Source of the DNA: Methylobacter marinus A45
Lineage (GTDB): Bacteria > Pseudomonadota > Gammaproteobacteria > Methylococcales > Methylomonadaceae
Assembly (NCBI RefSeq): GCF_000383855.1
Contig: NZ_KB912877.1
Location: 4,085,005-4,149,004, forward strand
Direction: 5' to 3'
DNA length: 64,000 bases
Made by a program: the position numbers and the translations under genes. Positions 17,643 through 28,178 of the stretch are shown one piece after another (within the stretch, counting starts at the first letter, position 1; every line of letters starts with the position of its first letter). The notes beneath the pieces were generated by a model that was not told where the DNA came from, did not search any database, and saw only the letters and a program-made list of their open reading frames with translations.

Positions 17643-19886
17643 TTAAAACTCTTCCCATTCGTGGTCATGGACCGCCGATGCGGCGGGTACCGGTTGCGAA
17701 GTCATGGCTTTGATGAATGCCGACGCCTGTATGCCAGGGTTATCGATCGGTCGCCTGGCTGTGGCGGTTTCCGCGTGGGCCACATTAAACATGGCGAGCA
17801 GATGGGTCATGGCGGTCGACTGTTCGCTCATGGAAATGCTGGCGGCCGAGACTTGTTCGGCCAGGGCGGCATTTTGCTGGGTAATGTCATCCATTTGCGC
17901 GACCGCCTGGTTGACCTGCTCGATGCCGGCAGACTGTTCGGTGCTGGCTGTGGAAATTCCGGCGACGATATCGCTGACTTTCTTGACGCTGTTGACGATT
18001 TCATTGAGTGCGTTGCCCGTTTCATTGACGAATGCCGATCCGGCCCGCACTTTTTGAATGCTGGTCTGGATCATCTCTCTGCTTTGTCTGGCGGCATTGG
18101 CGCTGCGCTGTGCCAGATTGCGGACTTCCGTCGCCACGACCGAGAAGCCCCGGCCTTGCTCGCCGGCTCTGGCGGCTTCCACGGAGGCATTCAAGGCCAG
18201 CAGGTTGGTCTGGAAGGCGATTTCGTCAATGACGCCGATAATTTCGGCAATCCGGTTGCTGCTGTCGTTGATTTCCCGCATGGCCGCGATCGCGGCTTCA
18301 ACGACGCTGCCGCCTTTTTCGGCCAGTTGCCGCGCTGAATCGGCCACCTGGTGGGCCTGTCTGGCATTGTCGGCGTTTTGCTTGACGGTGCAGGTCAGTT
18401 CTTCCATGCTGGAGGCCGTCTGTTCCAGGCTCGCGGCTTGCTGTTCGGCGCGTTGCGACAGGTTATTATTGCCGCTGGCGATTTCCTTGGCCGCCGTGTC
18501 CATGATGCCGGATGCTTCCTTGACTTCGCTCACCAGGCTCCTGAGATGGGTGACGGTGTCATTGACGCCAACCTTCATCTGATTAAAGGCGCCGAGGTAA
18601 TCCCGGTTGATGGTTTGAGTCAGGTCGCCTTTGGATAAAGCGTTGGAAACGCGCAGTACATCATTGAAGCCGGTGTCGCAGGTTTCCATCAGGCCGTTAA
18701 GATTGGTCAATATGTCCTTGAACATGAATTCGAATCGGTCGGCATTGCCGCGCTGTGAGAAATCGCCTTTTACCCCGGCTTCGACTAGTCGTTTTATTTC
18801 TCCATTGATCTCAAGCAGCGTGCTTTTAACGTTATTCATCGTCTCAGTGATGATGATCGTTTCGCCGGGCAGGACATCCATGTCGATGGAAAAGTCGCCC
18901 TTGGCATACTGGGTCATAATATGGATCAGTCGCCTATTGATCGCTATCCGGGATTGAATCAGTTCATTGACTTCTTGCGCCATCCTGCCGAAAGTGCCGG
19001 GAAAAAGGGACGCGTCGAGTTGCTCCTTGACCCAGCCTTCCGCGTGTTTTTGCGCCATGATGCCTTGAGCGGTCACAAAAGCATTGATGGCGTCCTGCAT
19101 GGTTTTCATGGCGAGTAACAACGCGCCGATCTCATCCTTTTGATCGGTTTCAATCGTTGAACTCAGGTCGCCGACCGCAATGGCGTTCGCCACTTGTTGC
19201 GCGGTGTTGATCGAGCGCAAAATGCCCCGGCTGATTACCAGCGTCAAGGCGAGGGCCAGCGCCACGCTGAAGACAAAAATGCTGATCAGGCCGATGCTGT
19301 AGTGGCGGATGGTGGTTTTCGCCTGTGCTTCGTCCGCCAGATTGCGCGAATTCGCGTAACGCACTACGTCATCAATGGCCAGGCGGTGCTGTTCGTATGC
19401 GTGCCGCAGATTCCGGAGACTGGCTGTGGCAAGATCGCGCTGGCCTGTTTTGATGGCCGGCAAAAAGCGCTGTTCGGCTTCGTGGTAAAAGTTTTGGGCG
19501 GCCTGATAAGAGCGCTCGAGCAAGGGGACGGTCAACTCCGGCTCCAGATGCTGGTCCAACCAGAAGCGGTGGCGGGTTTCATAATCGGCCTTCAAGGTTT
19601 GAAAGCGCGCTGTCAAGGCATCGGTTTCAGTGAGGGAGGCGGCCTGGGATAATTGCAGCGCCACCATATAGGACTCAATGATGTATTCGGGCGGCGGCAG
19701 GACATCGGCAATAATATCCTTGCCCTGAACGATGCGCTCATAGACAGGGCCATTGACATTGAGCGTGGTCATGGCCTGGAATGTACAAATACCGAACACG
19801 GCAAAGCCGATAACCAGGGCGGTGACAATGACCGTGAAGCGCATTTTAAGGGTTAACTGGTTCAAGCCTGCGATATTTTTAAACAT
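17643..19886 (-). CDS. Methyl-accepting chemotaxis protein
   Basis: This 747-aa chemoreceptor has an N-terminal membrane segment (about 13-33), a helical periplasmic ligand domain, a second segment (about 190-212), a HAMP domain ([20 protein letters not shown]), a second HAMP-like region, and the cytoplasmic coiled coil with the hairpin tip ([20 protein letters not shown]). It ends in EWEEF, an xWxxF pentapeptide that in other receptors tethers CheR and CheB. The ribosome site AAGGAG lies 10 nt before the ATG. No che genes are nearby, so it must work with a remote pathway. Confidence 0.92.
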   Translation of the reverse strand: MFKNIAGLNQLTLKMRFTVIVTALVIGFAVFGICTFQAMTTLNVNGPVYERIVQGKDIIADVLPPPEYIIESYMVALQLSQAASLTETDALTARFQTLKADYETRHRFWLDQHLEPELTVPLLERSYQAAQNFYHEAEQRFLPAIKTGQRDLATASLRNLRHAYEQHRLAIDDVVRYANSRNLADEAQAKTTIRHYSIGLISIFVFSVALALALTLVISRGILRSINTAQQVANAIAVGDLSSTIETDQKDEIGALLLAMKTMQDAINAFVTAQGIMAQKHAEGWVKEQLDASLFPGTFGRMAQEVNELIQSRIAINRRLIHIMTQYAKGDFSIDMDVLPGETIIITETMNNVKSTLLEINGEIKRLVEAGVKGDFSQRGNADRFEFMFKDILTNLNGLMETCDTGFNDVLRVSNALSKGDLTQTINRDYLGAFNQMKVGVNDTVTHLRSLVSEVKEASGIMDTAAKEIASGNNNLSQRAEQQAASLEQTASSMEELTCTVKQNADNARQAHQVADSARQLAEKGGSVVEAAIAAMREINDSSNRIAEIIGVIDEIAFQTNLLALNASVEAARAGEQGRGFSVVATEVRNLAQRSANAARQSREMIQTSIQKVRAGSAFVNETGNALNEIVNSVKKVSDIVAGISTASTEQSAGIEQVNQAVAQMDDITQQNAALAEQVSAASISMSEQSTAMTHLLAMFNVAHAETATARRPIDNPGIQASAFIKAMTSQPVPAASAVHDHEWEEF

Positions 19887-20192
19887 TATGAGGGCTCTCC
19901 TTCTGCGAGTGATATTTTTCTTATTAAGCGGTACCGGTACGGCCGCGGTGATAAATGACTTCTTGTGTTAAATTTTAAGGGTGATTATCGTTCAGGGCGC
20001 CGCAAGCCATTGCCTTCATTAGCGCTTTGATTTCATGGCAGGGAAGTGATGAGACATTCGCGTGGGCCTCGGAACAGCTGGCGGTCGCCGTGATGCATCC
20101 GGCCAGCGTGTTTCGCGAACTTGTTAAAGCAAGAGGCTTATTTCAGGCATCATCCCGGGCTTTGGCTTTTATTCCGTTCGTAAAGTGATGCG
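19887..20192. other. Gap between MCP and EAL genes
   Basis: About 300 bp. It should contain the promoter of the chemoreceptor gene, read leftwards. I see no protein-like frame, strong hairpin or convincing sigma-28 box. Confidence 0.5.
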
Positions 20193-21407
20193 CTATGACG
20201 GTTCCGCGACAATATCGATGGATAGAATACGGTTTTCGTCGAGCCTGAGAGACAGCGTTCTGCACAGCTGGTCGGTATGAAAATCCCTGTAGTGTTCGGA
20301 CGCGACCAGACGGTTATTGGTGCTGGCATGTTCGAGTGCCAACAAATGGTAGAAATAAGGCCGCCAGGACCAGTTGAAGCCGATTTCCCTGGGTTCTTCA
20401 AACCATTTACCGCCGGCGAAATTAAAATTCGATGAAATCTGGTTGCCTTCGTTATTGCATAAGTAAAACCGGAGCACGCCGCTTTCTTCGAATGGATGTG
20501 CCGACAATTCGTCCAGGTTGAAGTCGCTGACCAATGCCTGCCGGAGGATTTCCACCAGCGCCTTGATTTTGCGGGTGGATTGCATTTTCTGGCGTTCCCT
20601 GAGCAATGTCTTTTTCAGGAATTTCTGCCTGAGCGATTCGATATGCCGCTGATGGTGGTCCGGGGCCTTGAACACGGCTTCGGCCGGCGAAAACAAGTGG
20701 CCCTGCACATATTGGGTGCCGCAGCTCAATGCATAAAAGAATTCATTGTCGGTTTCCACGCCTTCGCAGACGATGCGGCACGCGGTACGCATGCTCAAGC
20801 GGTTCAGCAAGTGCACCACCTCATTGGCAATGCCGCCCTTGACGGCCTGTTTGAACAGACGCATGTCCAGCTTGAGAATATCGGGCCGGATAGCCATGAT
20901 CCTTTCCAATTGCGAGAAGCCGGCGCCGAAATCATCGATGGCGACTTTCAGGTCATGCTTGCGATATTCCCTGACCACGGCGGCTATCTTATCCAGGTCG
21001 CAATGGGATTCAGTAATCTCAATGATAATCCGGCTTCTGTCTATATTGAGTTTGTCCAGCATTTGCAGGGTGGGCAATGCCTTCAGGTCCGTGACGTGGT
21101 CGATCCATGACGCCGAGATGTTGATCGCCAGATAGCCTTTGTAATTTAATTGGCTGAATTGTGTTAGTGCCTGATGGCGAACCATGCGATCCCAGGCTAT
21201 CAATTGCTCTTCAGGTATGGAGGGGGAGGAAAACAATTTGCCGGCGGAAATAACCTGACCCTGTTCATCATATTGTCGGGCTAATGCTTCATAGCCGACA
21301 ATCAGCCCGCTGGCGATGCAGAAAATGGGTTGAAAATAAGGGAACAGTATTTTTTCCGGATTCACTTGGCTGAATTTATTTAATGAGTTCTGCCATTGAG
21401 ATAACAT
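20193..21407 (-). CDS. EAL-domain cyclic di-GMP phosphodiesterase
   Basis: The 404-aa protein has an N-terminal EAL domain (about 20-250) and a C-terminal region of about 150 residues not recognised. Catalytic residues look intact: the EAL Glu in GYEALARQ, Asn in AINISASW, Glu in IIIEITES, the DD of AIDDFGAGFS, and Glu in CEGVETDNEF. It should hydrolyse cyclic di-GMP to pGpG. The start overlaps the ANTAR gene's end by 32 nt, so both come from one message. It could counter the cyclase at 12326-13441. Confidence 0.88.
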   Translation of the reverse strand: MLSQWQNSLNKFSQVNPEKILFPYFQPIFCIASGLIVGYEALARQYDEQGQVISAGKLFSSPSIPEEQLIAWDRMVRHQALTQFSQLNYKGYLAINISASWIDHVTDLKALPTLQMLDKLNIDRSRIIIEITESHCDLDKIAAVVREYRKHDLKVAIDDFGAGFSQLERIMAIRPDILKLDMRLFKQAVKGGIANEVVHLLNRLSMRTACRIVCEGVETDNEFFYALSCGTQYVQGHLFSPAEAVFKAPDHHQRHIESLRQKFLKKTLLRERQKMQSTRKIKALVEILRQALVSDFNLDELSAHPFEESGVLRFYLCNNEGNQISSNFNFAGGKWFEEPREIGFNWSWRPYFYHLLALEHASTNNRLVASEHYRDFHTDQLCRTLSLRLDENRILSIDIVAEPS

Positions 21408-21936
21408 TTTTTGCCACGTCGCCTATCGTTATGTTGCTGTTCATAGCCAGTTTCCTAAGGGTGTGATAAGCATCATCTTCTGTCAGTCCCTGGTGTTGGG
21501 TTAAGAGTCTTTTTGCCCGGTCTACCAATTTACGTTCTTCAAGCCTGCATTTTGTTTCCAGTAATTGCTTTTTAAGCCTTTGTTGTTCCCTGAAACGGGC
21601 GATGGCGATAGTGATGATGCTGTTAATGCGACTGGTTTCAAAGCCGTTCACCACATAAGCGCTGACGCCGGCTTTCATGATTTGGTCGATCGCATGAACG
21701 CTGTCATCATCCGCAAAAATAATGACGGGCAGGGCGCCAAGTTGTTCGATGGTCTGAAAATACTTTTGAGGGCTGTATATATTGAAAATAGCCAGGTCGG
21801 GTTGGCTGATGGCCGCCAGGGTAGGGATAGGGTCGCCCGAGCCCCTGTTAATTACCGAATATCCATGTCGCACGAGCGTTTCCGCTAGTGACGGTTCGGT
21901 GACTTTGTCTTCAATCAAGAGTGCTTTTAGGCTCAT
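21376..21936 (-). CDS. NasT/AmiR-like regulator with ANTAR RNA-binding domain
   Basis: This 186-aa protein has an N-terminal receiver-like domain (1-120) and a C-terminal ANTAR helical domain (about 125-180, with KCRLEERKLVDRAKRLLTQH and LTEDDAYHTLRKLAM). ANTAR proteins bind twin RNA hexaloops and prevent termination. The residue where the phospho-accepting Asp should be is Asn (LAIFNIYSP), so it is a pseudo-receiver. It heads the pair with the EAL gene. NasT/AmiR relatives often respond to nitrogen status, which fits the NtrC-like sites upstream. Confidence 0.85.
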   Translation of the reverse strand: MSLKALLIEDKVTEPSLAETLVRHGYSVINRGSGDPIPTLAAISQPDLAIFNIYSPQKYFQTIEQLGALPVIIFADDDSVHAIDQIMKAGVSAYVVNGFETSRINSIITIAIARFREQQRLKKQLLETKCRLEERKLVDRAKRLLTQHQGLTEDDAYHTLRKLAMNSNITIGDVAKNVISMAELIK

Positions 21937-21947
21937 CTTCGCGCTGA

Positions 21948-21963
21948 AGCATAAGTCATGCCA
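21948..21963 (-). promoter_or_regulatory. Sigma-54-like promoter before the ANTAR-EAL operon
   Basis: Read leftwards the sequence is TGGCATGACTTATGCT. It has GG and GC exactly 10 nt apart and matches 10 of the 12 fixed positions of the sigma-54 consensus TGGCACG-N4-TTGCW. The predicted start of transcription would fall next to the ATG at 21936, giving almost no leader, which weakens the call. Confidence 0.4.
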
Positions 21964-22185
21964 TAAGCGGTAAGGAGTGGGAATGCGGCTTAATAAGGGG
22001 ATGGAGAGGTTTACCTGGGTATTTCACCACGAAGGGCACGAAGGCTTTGAAATTCAAATGCTTGTTAATGTTTCCGTAGGCAATTCATGAACTGACGGGA
22101 AGCAAATGACAATACCTTGATTTTCTTCGTGTTCTTCGCGATCGCTGGGGTGTTATGAAATAGCCGGGTTTGACGGGAGCTTGTT

Positions 22186-22221
22186 TGCACCGATATGGTG
22201 CTAATGGACTAATTTGGTGCA
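22186..22221. promoter_or_regulatory. Tandem NtrC-like binding sites
   Basis: TGCACCGATATGGTGCT at 22186-22202 is a dyad matching the NtrC consensus TGCACC-N5-GGTGCA and is close to site 1 of the E. coli glnA enhancer as I recall it (15 of 17). TGGACTAATTTGGTGCA at 22205-22221 resembles the second site (13 of 17). They lie about 225-270 bp upstream of the sigma-54-like promoter of the ANTAR-EAL pair. Confidence 0.5.
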
Positions 22222-22619
22222 TTTAACGCGGTTTGGGATTGGAAAGCCTGTCCCGATCAGGGTGGGGAAACTGATTGGATTATTGAAAGGAAATGTAGCC
22301 GGGCAAGCCTATCCACCCGGCTACAAACAAGGTCTACGCAAAGCAATGTCAGTAGAGCGGGCCTTTGGAACTCAACTCTACAGACATACTGCCTTGGGTC
22401 GAATCAGTTCGACCCTGCGGGCACGAAGCATGGGCAAGTCGACCGCATAACATCGTGCCTTAGGAACGTGAATTTTCTACCTACCTCCTGCATTCACTCC
22501 GTGGATGGGGTGAATGCAGAGAAATGACGGGATCATTTCCTGTCCATGCAGTCATTGAACAGGAACCGAAATCCTGCCTCACGCGGGTCCTGTTTCATTT
22601 TCGTTCCTAAAAGAAAATA
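22203..22619. other. Repeat-rich gap after fusA2
   Basis: Apart from the second NtrC-like site the stretch holds a GGGTCGAA/TTCGACCC palindrome (22396-22415) and a longer inverted structure at 22482-22545 (CTGCATTCAC/GTGAATGCAG followed by AAATGA/TCATTT). The latter recurs inverted at 61670-61718. A 78-codon frame at 22214-22450 spans this DNA but is not protein-like. Confidence 0.5.
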
Positions 22620-24725
22620 TTATTTATTTTTGTTGCGTTCGTTGACTTCTTTAATCACTTCATCTGCCACGTTTTTAGGGCATGGCATGTAATGTGAGAA
22701 TTCCATCGAGAACTGGCCGCGACCGGAAGTCATGGTACGCAAGTCGCCGATATAGCCGAACATATCGCTCAGCGGCACGTCGGCTTTGATACGCACCCCG
22801 GTAACACCGGCATCTTGCGATTTAATCATGCCGCGGCGACGGTTCAAGTCGCCGATCACGTCGCCAACGTTCGCTTCAGGCGTAAACACGTCCACTTTCA
22901 TGATCGGTTCCAATAATTGCGGAGCCGCTTTAGGAATGGACTGACGATACGCTGCGCGAGCGGCGATTTCGAAAGCGATAGCTGACGAGTCAACTGCGTG
23001 GAAACCACCGTCGGTCAGGTTTACTTTGAAATCCAGACATGGGAAACCTGCCAGCACACCTTTCTCGATACTGCCTTTGAAGCCTTTTTCAACAGCTGGC
23101 CAGTATTCGCGCGGTACGTTACCGCCGGTCACGGTCGATTCGAATACAAAACCGCTGCCTGGCTCGCCCGGCTCGATGATGTAGTTAATTTTCGCGTACT
23201 GGCCAGAACCACCGGACTGCTTCTTGTGGGTGTATTCGTCTTCCACGCGTTTGGTGATGGTTTCGCGGTAAGCCACTTGCGGCTTGCCGACGTTCACTTC
23301 AACGCCATGAGTACGCTTCAGGATGTCCACCTTAATATCCAGGTGCAACTCGCCCATGCCTTTGATGATGGTTTCACCGCTTTCCTCGTCGGTTTCGACG
23401 CGGAATGAAGGGTCTTCCTGCATCATCTTGCCCAAGGCAATGCCCATTTTCTCGTTGCTGCCCTTGTCTTTAGGCGAAATGGCGATAGAGATAACGGGAT
23501 CAGGGAATACCATCGGCTCCAGAGTAGCCGGTTTATCCGTATCGCACAAAGTATGTCCGGTCTGAACGTTTTTCAAGCCGATCAACGCGACGATGTCGCC
23601 GGCTTGTGCCGTTTCAATTTCGGTACGGGTATCGGCGTGCATTTCCACCATCCGGCCGACTCGCTCGGTTTTGCCGGTATAGGTATTCAACAAGGTATCG
23701 CCTTTTTTCAGACGGCCTGAATAGATCCGGATGAAGTTCAAAGCGCCAAAGCGGTCGTCCATGATTTTAAAGACCAATGCGCGCAATGGACGGTCGGCAT
23801 CGACGATCGCGTGTTCGCCGGTCGGGTTGCCTTCCAGATCGACTTCGGGCTGTGGATTGACTTCAGTAGGGCTGGGCAGATAATCAACAACGCCGTCCAG
23901 TACCAGCTGCACGCCTTTGTTTTTGAATGAAGAACCGCCGAAAGTCGGGAAGAAAGCCATGTTAATGGTGCCCTTGCGGATGCAGTGCTTGATCTCCTCA
24001 ATACTGGGCTCTTCGCCTTCCAGATATTTTTCCATGATTTCGTCATCCTGATCGGCAACCTGGTCGATCAGCTTGGCACGCCATTCTTCCACATCTGCTT
24101 CCATATCGGCAGGCACGTCCGTAATTTCGTATTTCAGCGGGTCTCCGGAATTATCCCAAATCCAAGCCTTGCGGGTTAACAGATCAACCACGCCGCAGAA
24201 TTGGTCTTCGCGCCCGATAGGCAGGGTCATCACGACTGGCACGGCACCCAACACGTCTTGGACTTGTTTGACAACACGGAAAAAATCGGCGCCTAGCCTA
24301 TCCAGCTTGTTGACGTAGACCAGACGCGCTACTTTGGAGTCGTTGGCATAACGCCAGTTGGTTTCCGATTGGGGCTCTACGCCGCCAGAACCGCAGAATA
24401 CACCGATGCCGCCGTCGAGTACTTTCAATGAACGGTAAACTTCGATCGTAAAGTCAACGTGCCCCGGGGTGTCGATGACGTTAAAGCGGTGGGGTTGAAA
24501 CTGGTTCTTGCTACCTGGCCAGAAACAGGTAGTCGCAGCGGACTGAATGGTGATACCGCGTTCGGCTTCTTGATCCATGAAGTCCATGGTTGATTCGCCT
24601 TCGTGAACCTCACCCAGTTTATGGATCTTTCCTGTGAGCTTTAAAATACGTTCTGTAGTGGTTGTCTTACCAGCATCAACGTGTGCGAAGATGCCGATAT
24701 TTCTGTAAAGCGATAAATCAGTCAT
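22620..24725 (-). CDS. fusA: Elongation factor G, EF-G 2 type
   Basis: This 701-aa GTPase has all EF-G domains. G1 reads [15 protein letters not shown], switch II is DTPGHVDFT and G4 is NKLD; domain IV contains GGSGQYAKI, and the C-terminus ([20 protein letters not shown]) is typical. The sequence is closer to the second EF-G seen in Vibrio and Shewanella (for example [20 protein letters not shown]) than to the str-operon EF-G. It stands alone, with no rpsL, rpsG or tuf nearby, which supports the EF-G 2 assignment. Whether it acts in elongation or mainly in ribosome recycling cannot be told from sequence. Confidence 0.93.
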   Translation of the reverse strand: MTDLSLYRNIGIFAHVDAGKTTTTERILKLTGKIHKLGEVHEGESTMDFMDQEAERGITIQSAATTCFWPGSKNQFQPHRFNVIDTPGHVDFTIEVYRSLKVLDGGIGVFCGSGGVEPQSETNWRYANDSKVARLVYVNKLDRLGADFFRVVKQVQDVLGAVPVVMTLPIGREDQFCGVVDLLTRKAWIWDNSGDPLKYEITDVPADMEADVEEWRAKLIDQVADQDDEIMEKYLEGEEPSIEEIKHCIRKGTINMAFFPTFGGSSFKNKGVQLVLDGVVDYLPSPTEVNPQPEVDLEGNPTGEHAIVDADRPLRALVFKIMDDRFGALNFIRIYSGRLKKGDTLLNTYTGKTERVGRMVEMHADTRTEIETAQAGDIVALIGLKNVQTGHTLCDTDKPATLEPMVFPDPVISIAISPKDKGSNEKMGIALGKMMQEDPSFRVETDEESGETIIKGMGELHLDIKVDILKRTHGVEVNVGKPQVAYRETITKRVEDEYTHKKQSGGSGQYAKINYIIEPGEPGSGFVFESTVTGGNVPREYWPAVEKGFKGSIEKGVLAGFPCLDFKVNLTDGGFHAVDSSAIAFEIAARAAYRQSIPKAAPQLLEPIMKVDVFTPEANVGDVIGDLNRRRGMIKSQDAGVTGVRIKADVPLSDMFGYIGDLRTMTSGRGQFSMEFSHYMPCPKNVADEVIKEVNERNKNK

Positions 24726-25101
24726 GTTTGTACTCTAGTTGTATAAAAAACTTTTGCCGTGACTACTCTTAAATAAATTACTCAAGAGGGTTCGTACCGG
24801 GGCGCAAGAGCGACCTGCCGCAGATGTTCAATTTACTCCGCAGCCGCAGAAAAACCATTGGTTTGGATAAAACGCGCAGGATATTTACAGATTGCTCAAG
24901 GCCAAGTGAGGTAGCGTTGTTAAAGTCACTGTCACCGCTCACTCGTCCAGATTCGAAAGGGCGCTATTTTAACCAAAAGCGAGACAGAAATACAGGAAAC
25001 CGTTAATTTGTATTAAAAATAACAAAATCCCCGCATTGGAACTGCTTGCGCCGCCTCGGTTAACCGGAGCAGAACCGCTTTTGCTGTCCTGCTCCGAGTT
25101 T
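24726..25101. other. Gap upstream of fusA2
   Basis: The right part near 24740-24830 must contain the fusA2 promoter (AT-rich; TTGAGT and TATACA are visible on the minus strand but badly spaced). A hairpin at 25065-25096 (CGGAGCAG/CTGCTCCG) is followed by AGTTTTT on the + strand, but no + strand gene precedes it. No gene is visible. Confidence 0.45.
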
Positions 25102-26691
25102 TTAAACAGTCTGACTGTTTAGATAATCTTCATAATTGCCGTTGAAATCGACGATGCCGTTCGGCGTCAGTTCGATAATGCGTGTCGCCAGGGAGGAGAC
25201 GAACTCGCGGTCGTGGCTGACGAAGATCAGCGTGCCGGGATAATTCTCCAGGGCCAGGTTCAGCGATTCGATCGATTCCATGTCAAGATGGTTGGTCGGT
25301 TCGTCCATGACCATGATGTTGTTTTTCTGCAGGATCAGCTTGCCGAACAGCATGCGACCCTGCTCGCCGCCGGAAATGACTTTGACCGATTTCTTGATTT
25401 CGTCCTGAGAGAACAGCAGGCGGCCCAGTGTGCCGCGTATGGTCTGGTCGTCGTCGGTTTCCTTGCGCCACTGGCCCATCCAGTCGATCAGGCCCATGTC
25501 CTCTGCGAAATCGTCGGCATGGTCCTGGGCAAAGTAGCCGACCTCGGCGTTTTCCGCCCATTTGACTTCGCCCGTGTCGGGCGTCAGGTCGCCGACCAGC
25601 GTGCGCAGCAGCGTCGATTTACCGATGCCGTTAGGACCGATGACGGCCACGCGTTCGCCGGCGGCGACCATCAGATTCAGGTTTTTGAACAGCGGTTGTT
25701 CGCCATAGCCCTTGCTCAGGTTTTCGACTTCCAGTGCCAGGCGGTGCAGTTTCTTGGTCTGGTCGAAACGGATAAACGGATTGACCCGGCTCGACGGCTT
25801 GACTTCGTCCAGCTTGATCTTCTCAAGCTGCCGGGCGCGCGAGGTGGCCTGCTTGGCTTTCGAGGCGTTAGCCGAAAAACGACTGACGAAGGTTTGCAGT
25901 TCGGCAATCTGGGCTTTTTTCTTGGCGTTGTCGGCCAGCAGGCGCTCGCGCACCTGGGTCACGGCGGTCATGTATTCGTCGTAGTTGCCGGGGTAAAGGC
26001 GCAGTTCACCGTAATCGAGATCAGCCATGTGCGTACAGACGCTGTTCAGGAAATGGCGGTCATGGGAGATGATGATCATGGTGCAGTCGCGCTCGTTCAA
26101 CACGCCTTCCAGCCAGCGGATCGTGTTGATGTCGAGGTTGTTGGTCGGTTCATCAAGCAGCATGATGTCGGGATTGGCAAACAGGGCCTGGGCCAGCAGG
26201 ACGCGCAGTTTCCAGCCCGGCGCGACGGCGCTCATGAGGCCGTAATGCTGTTCCAGCGGGATGTCGAGTCCGAGCAGCAATTCGCCGGCCCTGGCCTCGG
26301 CGCTGTAGCCGTCCATTTCGGCAAACTCGACTTCCAGTTCGGCGACCTGCATGCCTTCTTCCTCGGACATTTCCGGCAGCGAATAGATGCGGTCACGTTC
26401 CTGTTTGACGCGCCAGAGCTCTTTATGGCCCATGATGACGGTATCGATGACGCTGAATTCCTCGAACGCGAATTGATCCTGGCGCAGATTGCCCACCCGT
26501 TCGTTGGGCGTGATCGAGACGGTGCCGGAGCTGGGTTCCAGTTCGCCGCTCAATATTTTCATGAAGGTGGATTTGCCGCAGCCGTTGGCGCCGATCAGGC
26601 CGTAGCGGTTGCCGTCGCCGAACTTGATGGAAATATTTTCAAACAGGGGTTTGGCCCCGAACTGCATGGTGATGTTAGCTGTAGAGATCAA
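25102..26691 (-). CDS. ybiT: ABC-F ATPase, YbiT type
   Basis: The 529-aa protein has two ABC ATPase domains in one chain and no membrane part, the ABC-F layout. Walker A motifs are GANGCGKST (about 34) and GPNGIGKST (about 348); Walker B motifs are [12 protein letters not shown] and [12 protein letters not shown]. The P-site linker lies between. Length and sequence track E. coli YbiT (530 aa) closely. ABC-F proteins bind the ribosomal E site and relieve stalled or slow translation. It follows EF-G2 in the same direction, so a shared translation theme is possible. Confidence 0.92.
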   Translation of the reverse strand: MISTANITMQFGAKPLFENISIKFGDGNRYGLIGANGCGKSTFMKILSGELEPSSGTVSITPNERVGNLRQDQFAFEEFSVIDTVIMGHKELWRVKQERDRIYSLPEMSEEEGMQVAELEVEFAEMDGYSAEARAGELLLGLDIPLEQHYGLMSAVAPGWKLRVLLAQALFANPDIMLLDEPTNNLDINTIRWLEGVLNERDCTMIIISHDRHFLNSVCTHMADLDYGELRLYPGNYDEYMTAVTQVRERLLADNAKKKAQIAELQTFVSRFSANASKAKQATSRARQLEKIKLDEVKPSSRVNPFIRFDQTKKLHRLALEVENLSKGYGEQPLFKNLNLMVAAGERVAVIGPNGIGKSTLLRTLVGDLTPDTGEVKWAENAEVGYFAQDHADDFAEDMGLIDWMGQWRKETDDDQTIRGTLGRLLFSQDEIKKSVKVISGGEQGRMLFGKLILQKNNIMVMDEPTNHLDMESIESLNLALENYPGTLIFVSHDREFVSSLATRIIELTPNGIVDFNGNYEDYLNSQTV

Positions 26692-26767
26692 GATTTTGTT
26701 CCGAGAATGTGTATGGACTAAAGAGTAGGGTGGCCGGTCGCCCGCTTTTTATCGAGCGACTGCTTGT

Positions 26768-27241
26768 TTACAACAGCAGTTTGTCATTAATGGCTATAAA
26801 GCGGTCGGCCGAGTAAATCAGCGATGGCGCCGTCAGTGCCGGCACGCCATAGACTTCCGTGGTTACCGGATAACTGCCGCGGACTTTATTGAGCAGCAGG
26901 TCAAAGTCACCATCGCCCGATAATAAAATGATGACATCGACTTTGGGCGCATATTCGATGACATCGAGCGTAATGCCAACGTCCCAGTCACCTTTGGCTG
27001 AACCGTCGCTGCGCTGAATGTAGGGTTTCAGTTTGACTTCAAAACCGATATTTCTGAGTATTTGCTGAAACCCCTGCTGTTTGCTGTCGCCTTTGTCTAT
27101 GGCATAAGCGAACGCTGCAACCACGTCTCTGTCGGCCGTGGCGCGATTCCAGAATGCATGGTAGTCGAAATGGCGCTGATAGCTTTGCTTGACGGTGTAA
27201 TAGATATTCTGCACATCGACAAAGATGGCGACTTTTTCCAT
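26768..27241 (-). CDS. NYN-domain protein (LabA/DUF88 family)
   Basis: The 157-aa protein is a compact NYN/PIN-like putative nuclease. Acidic residues expected at the metal site are present: FVDVQN near residue 9, KGDWDVGITLD near 90 and LLSGDGDFDLL near 108. Members are thought to cut RNA, but the substrate of this one is unknown. It starts 4 bp after the ppnP stop and should be co-transcribed with ppnP. Confidence 0.82.
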   Translation of the reverse strand: MEKVAIFVDVQNIYYTVKQSYQRHFDYHAFWNRATADRDVVAAFAYAIDKGDSKQQGFQQILRNIGFEVKLKPYIQRSDGSAKGDWDVGITLDVIEYAPKVDVIILLSGDGDFDLLLNKVRGSYPVTTEVYGVPALTAPSLIYSADRFIAINDKLLL

Positions 27242-27245
27242 ATCG

Positions 27246-27560
27246 CTATTTTATATACGCACAGCAGTAGTCGGTGGGTGTTTTAACCTTTATGCTGAAT
27301 TGCGCGTTAGCCGGCACATCGAATGATTGACCGCCTTTAACGGTTTGCCATTCATCGGTTCCGGGCAGCAGTACATCCAGATCACCATCAAGGATTTCCA
27401 TCACTTCCTTGTCGGCGGTATTAAACGTGTATTCGCCCGGCAGTATGAAGCCCAGGGTCTTTGTCGAGCCGTCGGCAAAACGAATGGTACGGCTGCTGAC
27501 ATTGCCGCCGAAGTAGACATTGGCTTTTTTAACAACCGATACATTATTGAATTCTGACAT
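27246..27560 (-). CDS. ppnP: Pyrimidine/purine nucleoside phosphorylase PpnP
   Basis: This 104-aa cupin-fold protein corresponds to E. coli PpnP (YaiE, formerly DUF1255). Diagnostic stretches are [26 protein letters not shown] and [18 protein letters not shown]. The enzyme splits several nucleosides with phosphate into base and ribose-1-phosphate. Length matches the family almost exactly. It is the first gene of a pair with the NYN-domain gene. Confidence 0.92.
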   Translation of the reverse strand: MSEFNNVSVVKKANVYFGGNVSSRTIRFADGSTKTLGFILPGEYTFNTADKEVMEILDGDLDVLLPGTDEWQTVKGGQSFDVPANAQFSIKVKTPTDYCCAYIK

Positions 27561-27779
27561 TTTCTGTCCTTAAAGTTGATACTGGATAAAGATAAAAAAA
27601 GACCGCAATGATAACAGATTGTCTCGCCGTTGTTTTGATTTCGCGTATGTTTCAGGTCCGGGTCTCTGGATACGCGTCCGGGCTTGCGTTGTTTGCATGG
27701 CTCGCGGTCAGTGTTTGTGCCTATGGCGTCAGGCCGGAAAAGGGTGTAGTTTCGCCTGACACTCTATGGAGGCCTGGCC

Positions 27780-28151
27780 ATGAAGTATGCATCAGTCCTG
27801 TTGGTTGTGTTTTTTTCACTGGCGGCTTGCGGCCCTCCCACAGTGCAGGAGGTGCGATATACCAGGGATACGTTCGAGCCGACGGCTAACGTCGAGGTTT
27901 TGGATACCTGGCCGCGCGATCGCAAGTACCGGCAAATAGCGGAACTTGAGGTTAGCGCGGGCGATCATGCCAATGATGCTCTGGTGGAGAAGGCCAGGGA
28001 AATGGGGGCGGATGCGATAGTCATCGGGCCAGCCTTCCAACATAGCCAGGTGCATGTGCCCATCGATTCGGCCATCAATGGCGCTTCCCGCAGTTACCGT
28101 GCAGTCCCGTTAAATAGAGTGCGCGGCATAGCGATAAAATTCGAGCCGTAG
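27780..28151 (+). CDS. Small lipoprotein
   Basis: The 123-aa product has a lipoprotein signal (MKYASVLLVVFFSLAAC, lipobox SLAAC) and a mature domain with ALVEKAREMGADAIVIGPAF, a pattern seen in small alpha/beta envelope proteins of the YbjQ/RcsF kind. A GGAGG sequence precedes the ATG. The role is unknown. It converges with the methylase gene 27 bp downstream. Confidence 0.65.
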   Translation: MKYASVLLVVFFSLAACGPPTVQEVRYTRDTFEPTANVEVLDTWPRDRKYRQIAELEVSAGDHANDALVEKAREMGADAIVIGPAFQHSQVHVPIDSAINGASRSYRAVPLNRVRGIAIKFEP

Positions 28152-28178
28152 CTTTGCCATACCGATAAGCGGGCTTTA

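Noticed and set aside
22214-22450. A 78-codon frame starting with GTG
   Set aside because: It runs through a REP palindrome and NtrC-like site, has no ribosome site and its translation looks random.
25213-26721. A 502-codon open frame on the + strand, opposite ybiT
   Set aside because: It lies entirely antisense to a well supported ABC-F gene, its translation is low in hydrophobic pattern and rich in His/Gln/Ala, and it shows no family motif; a frame shadow of GC-rich coding DNA.
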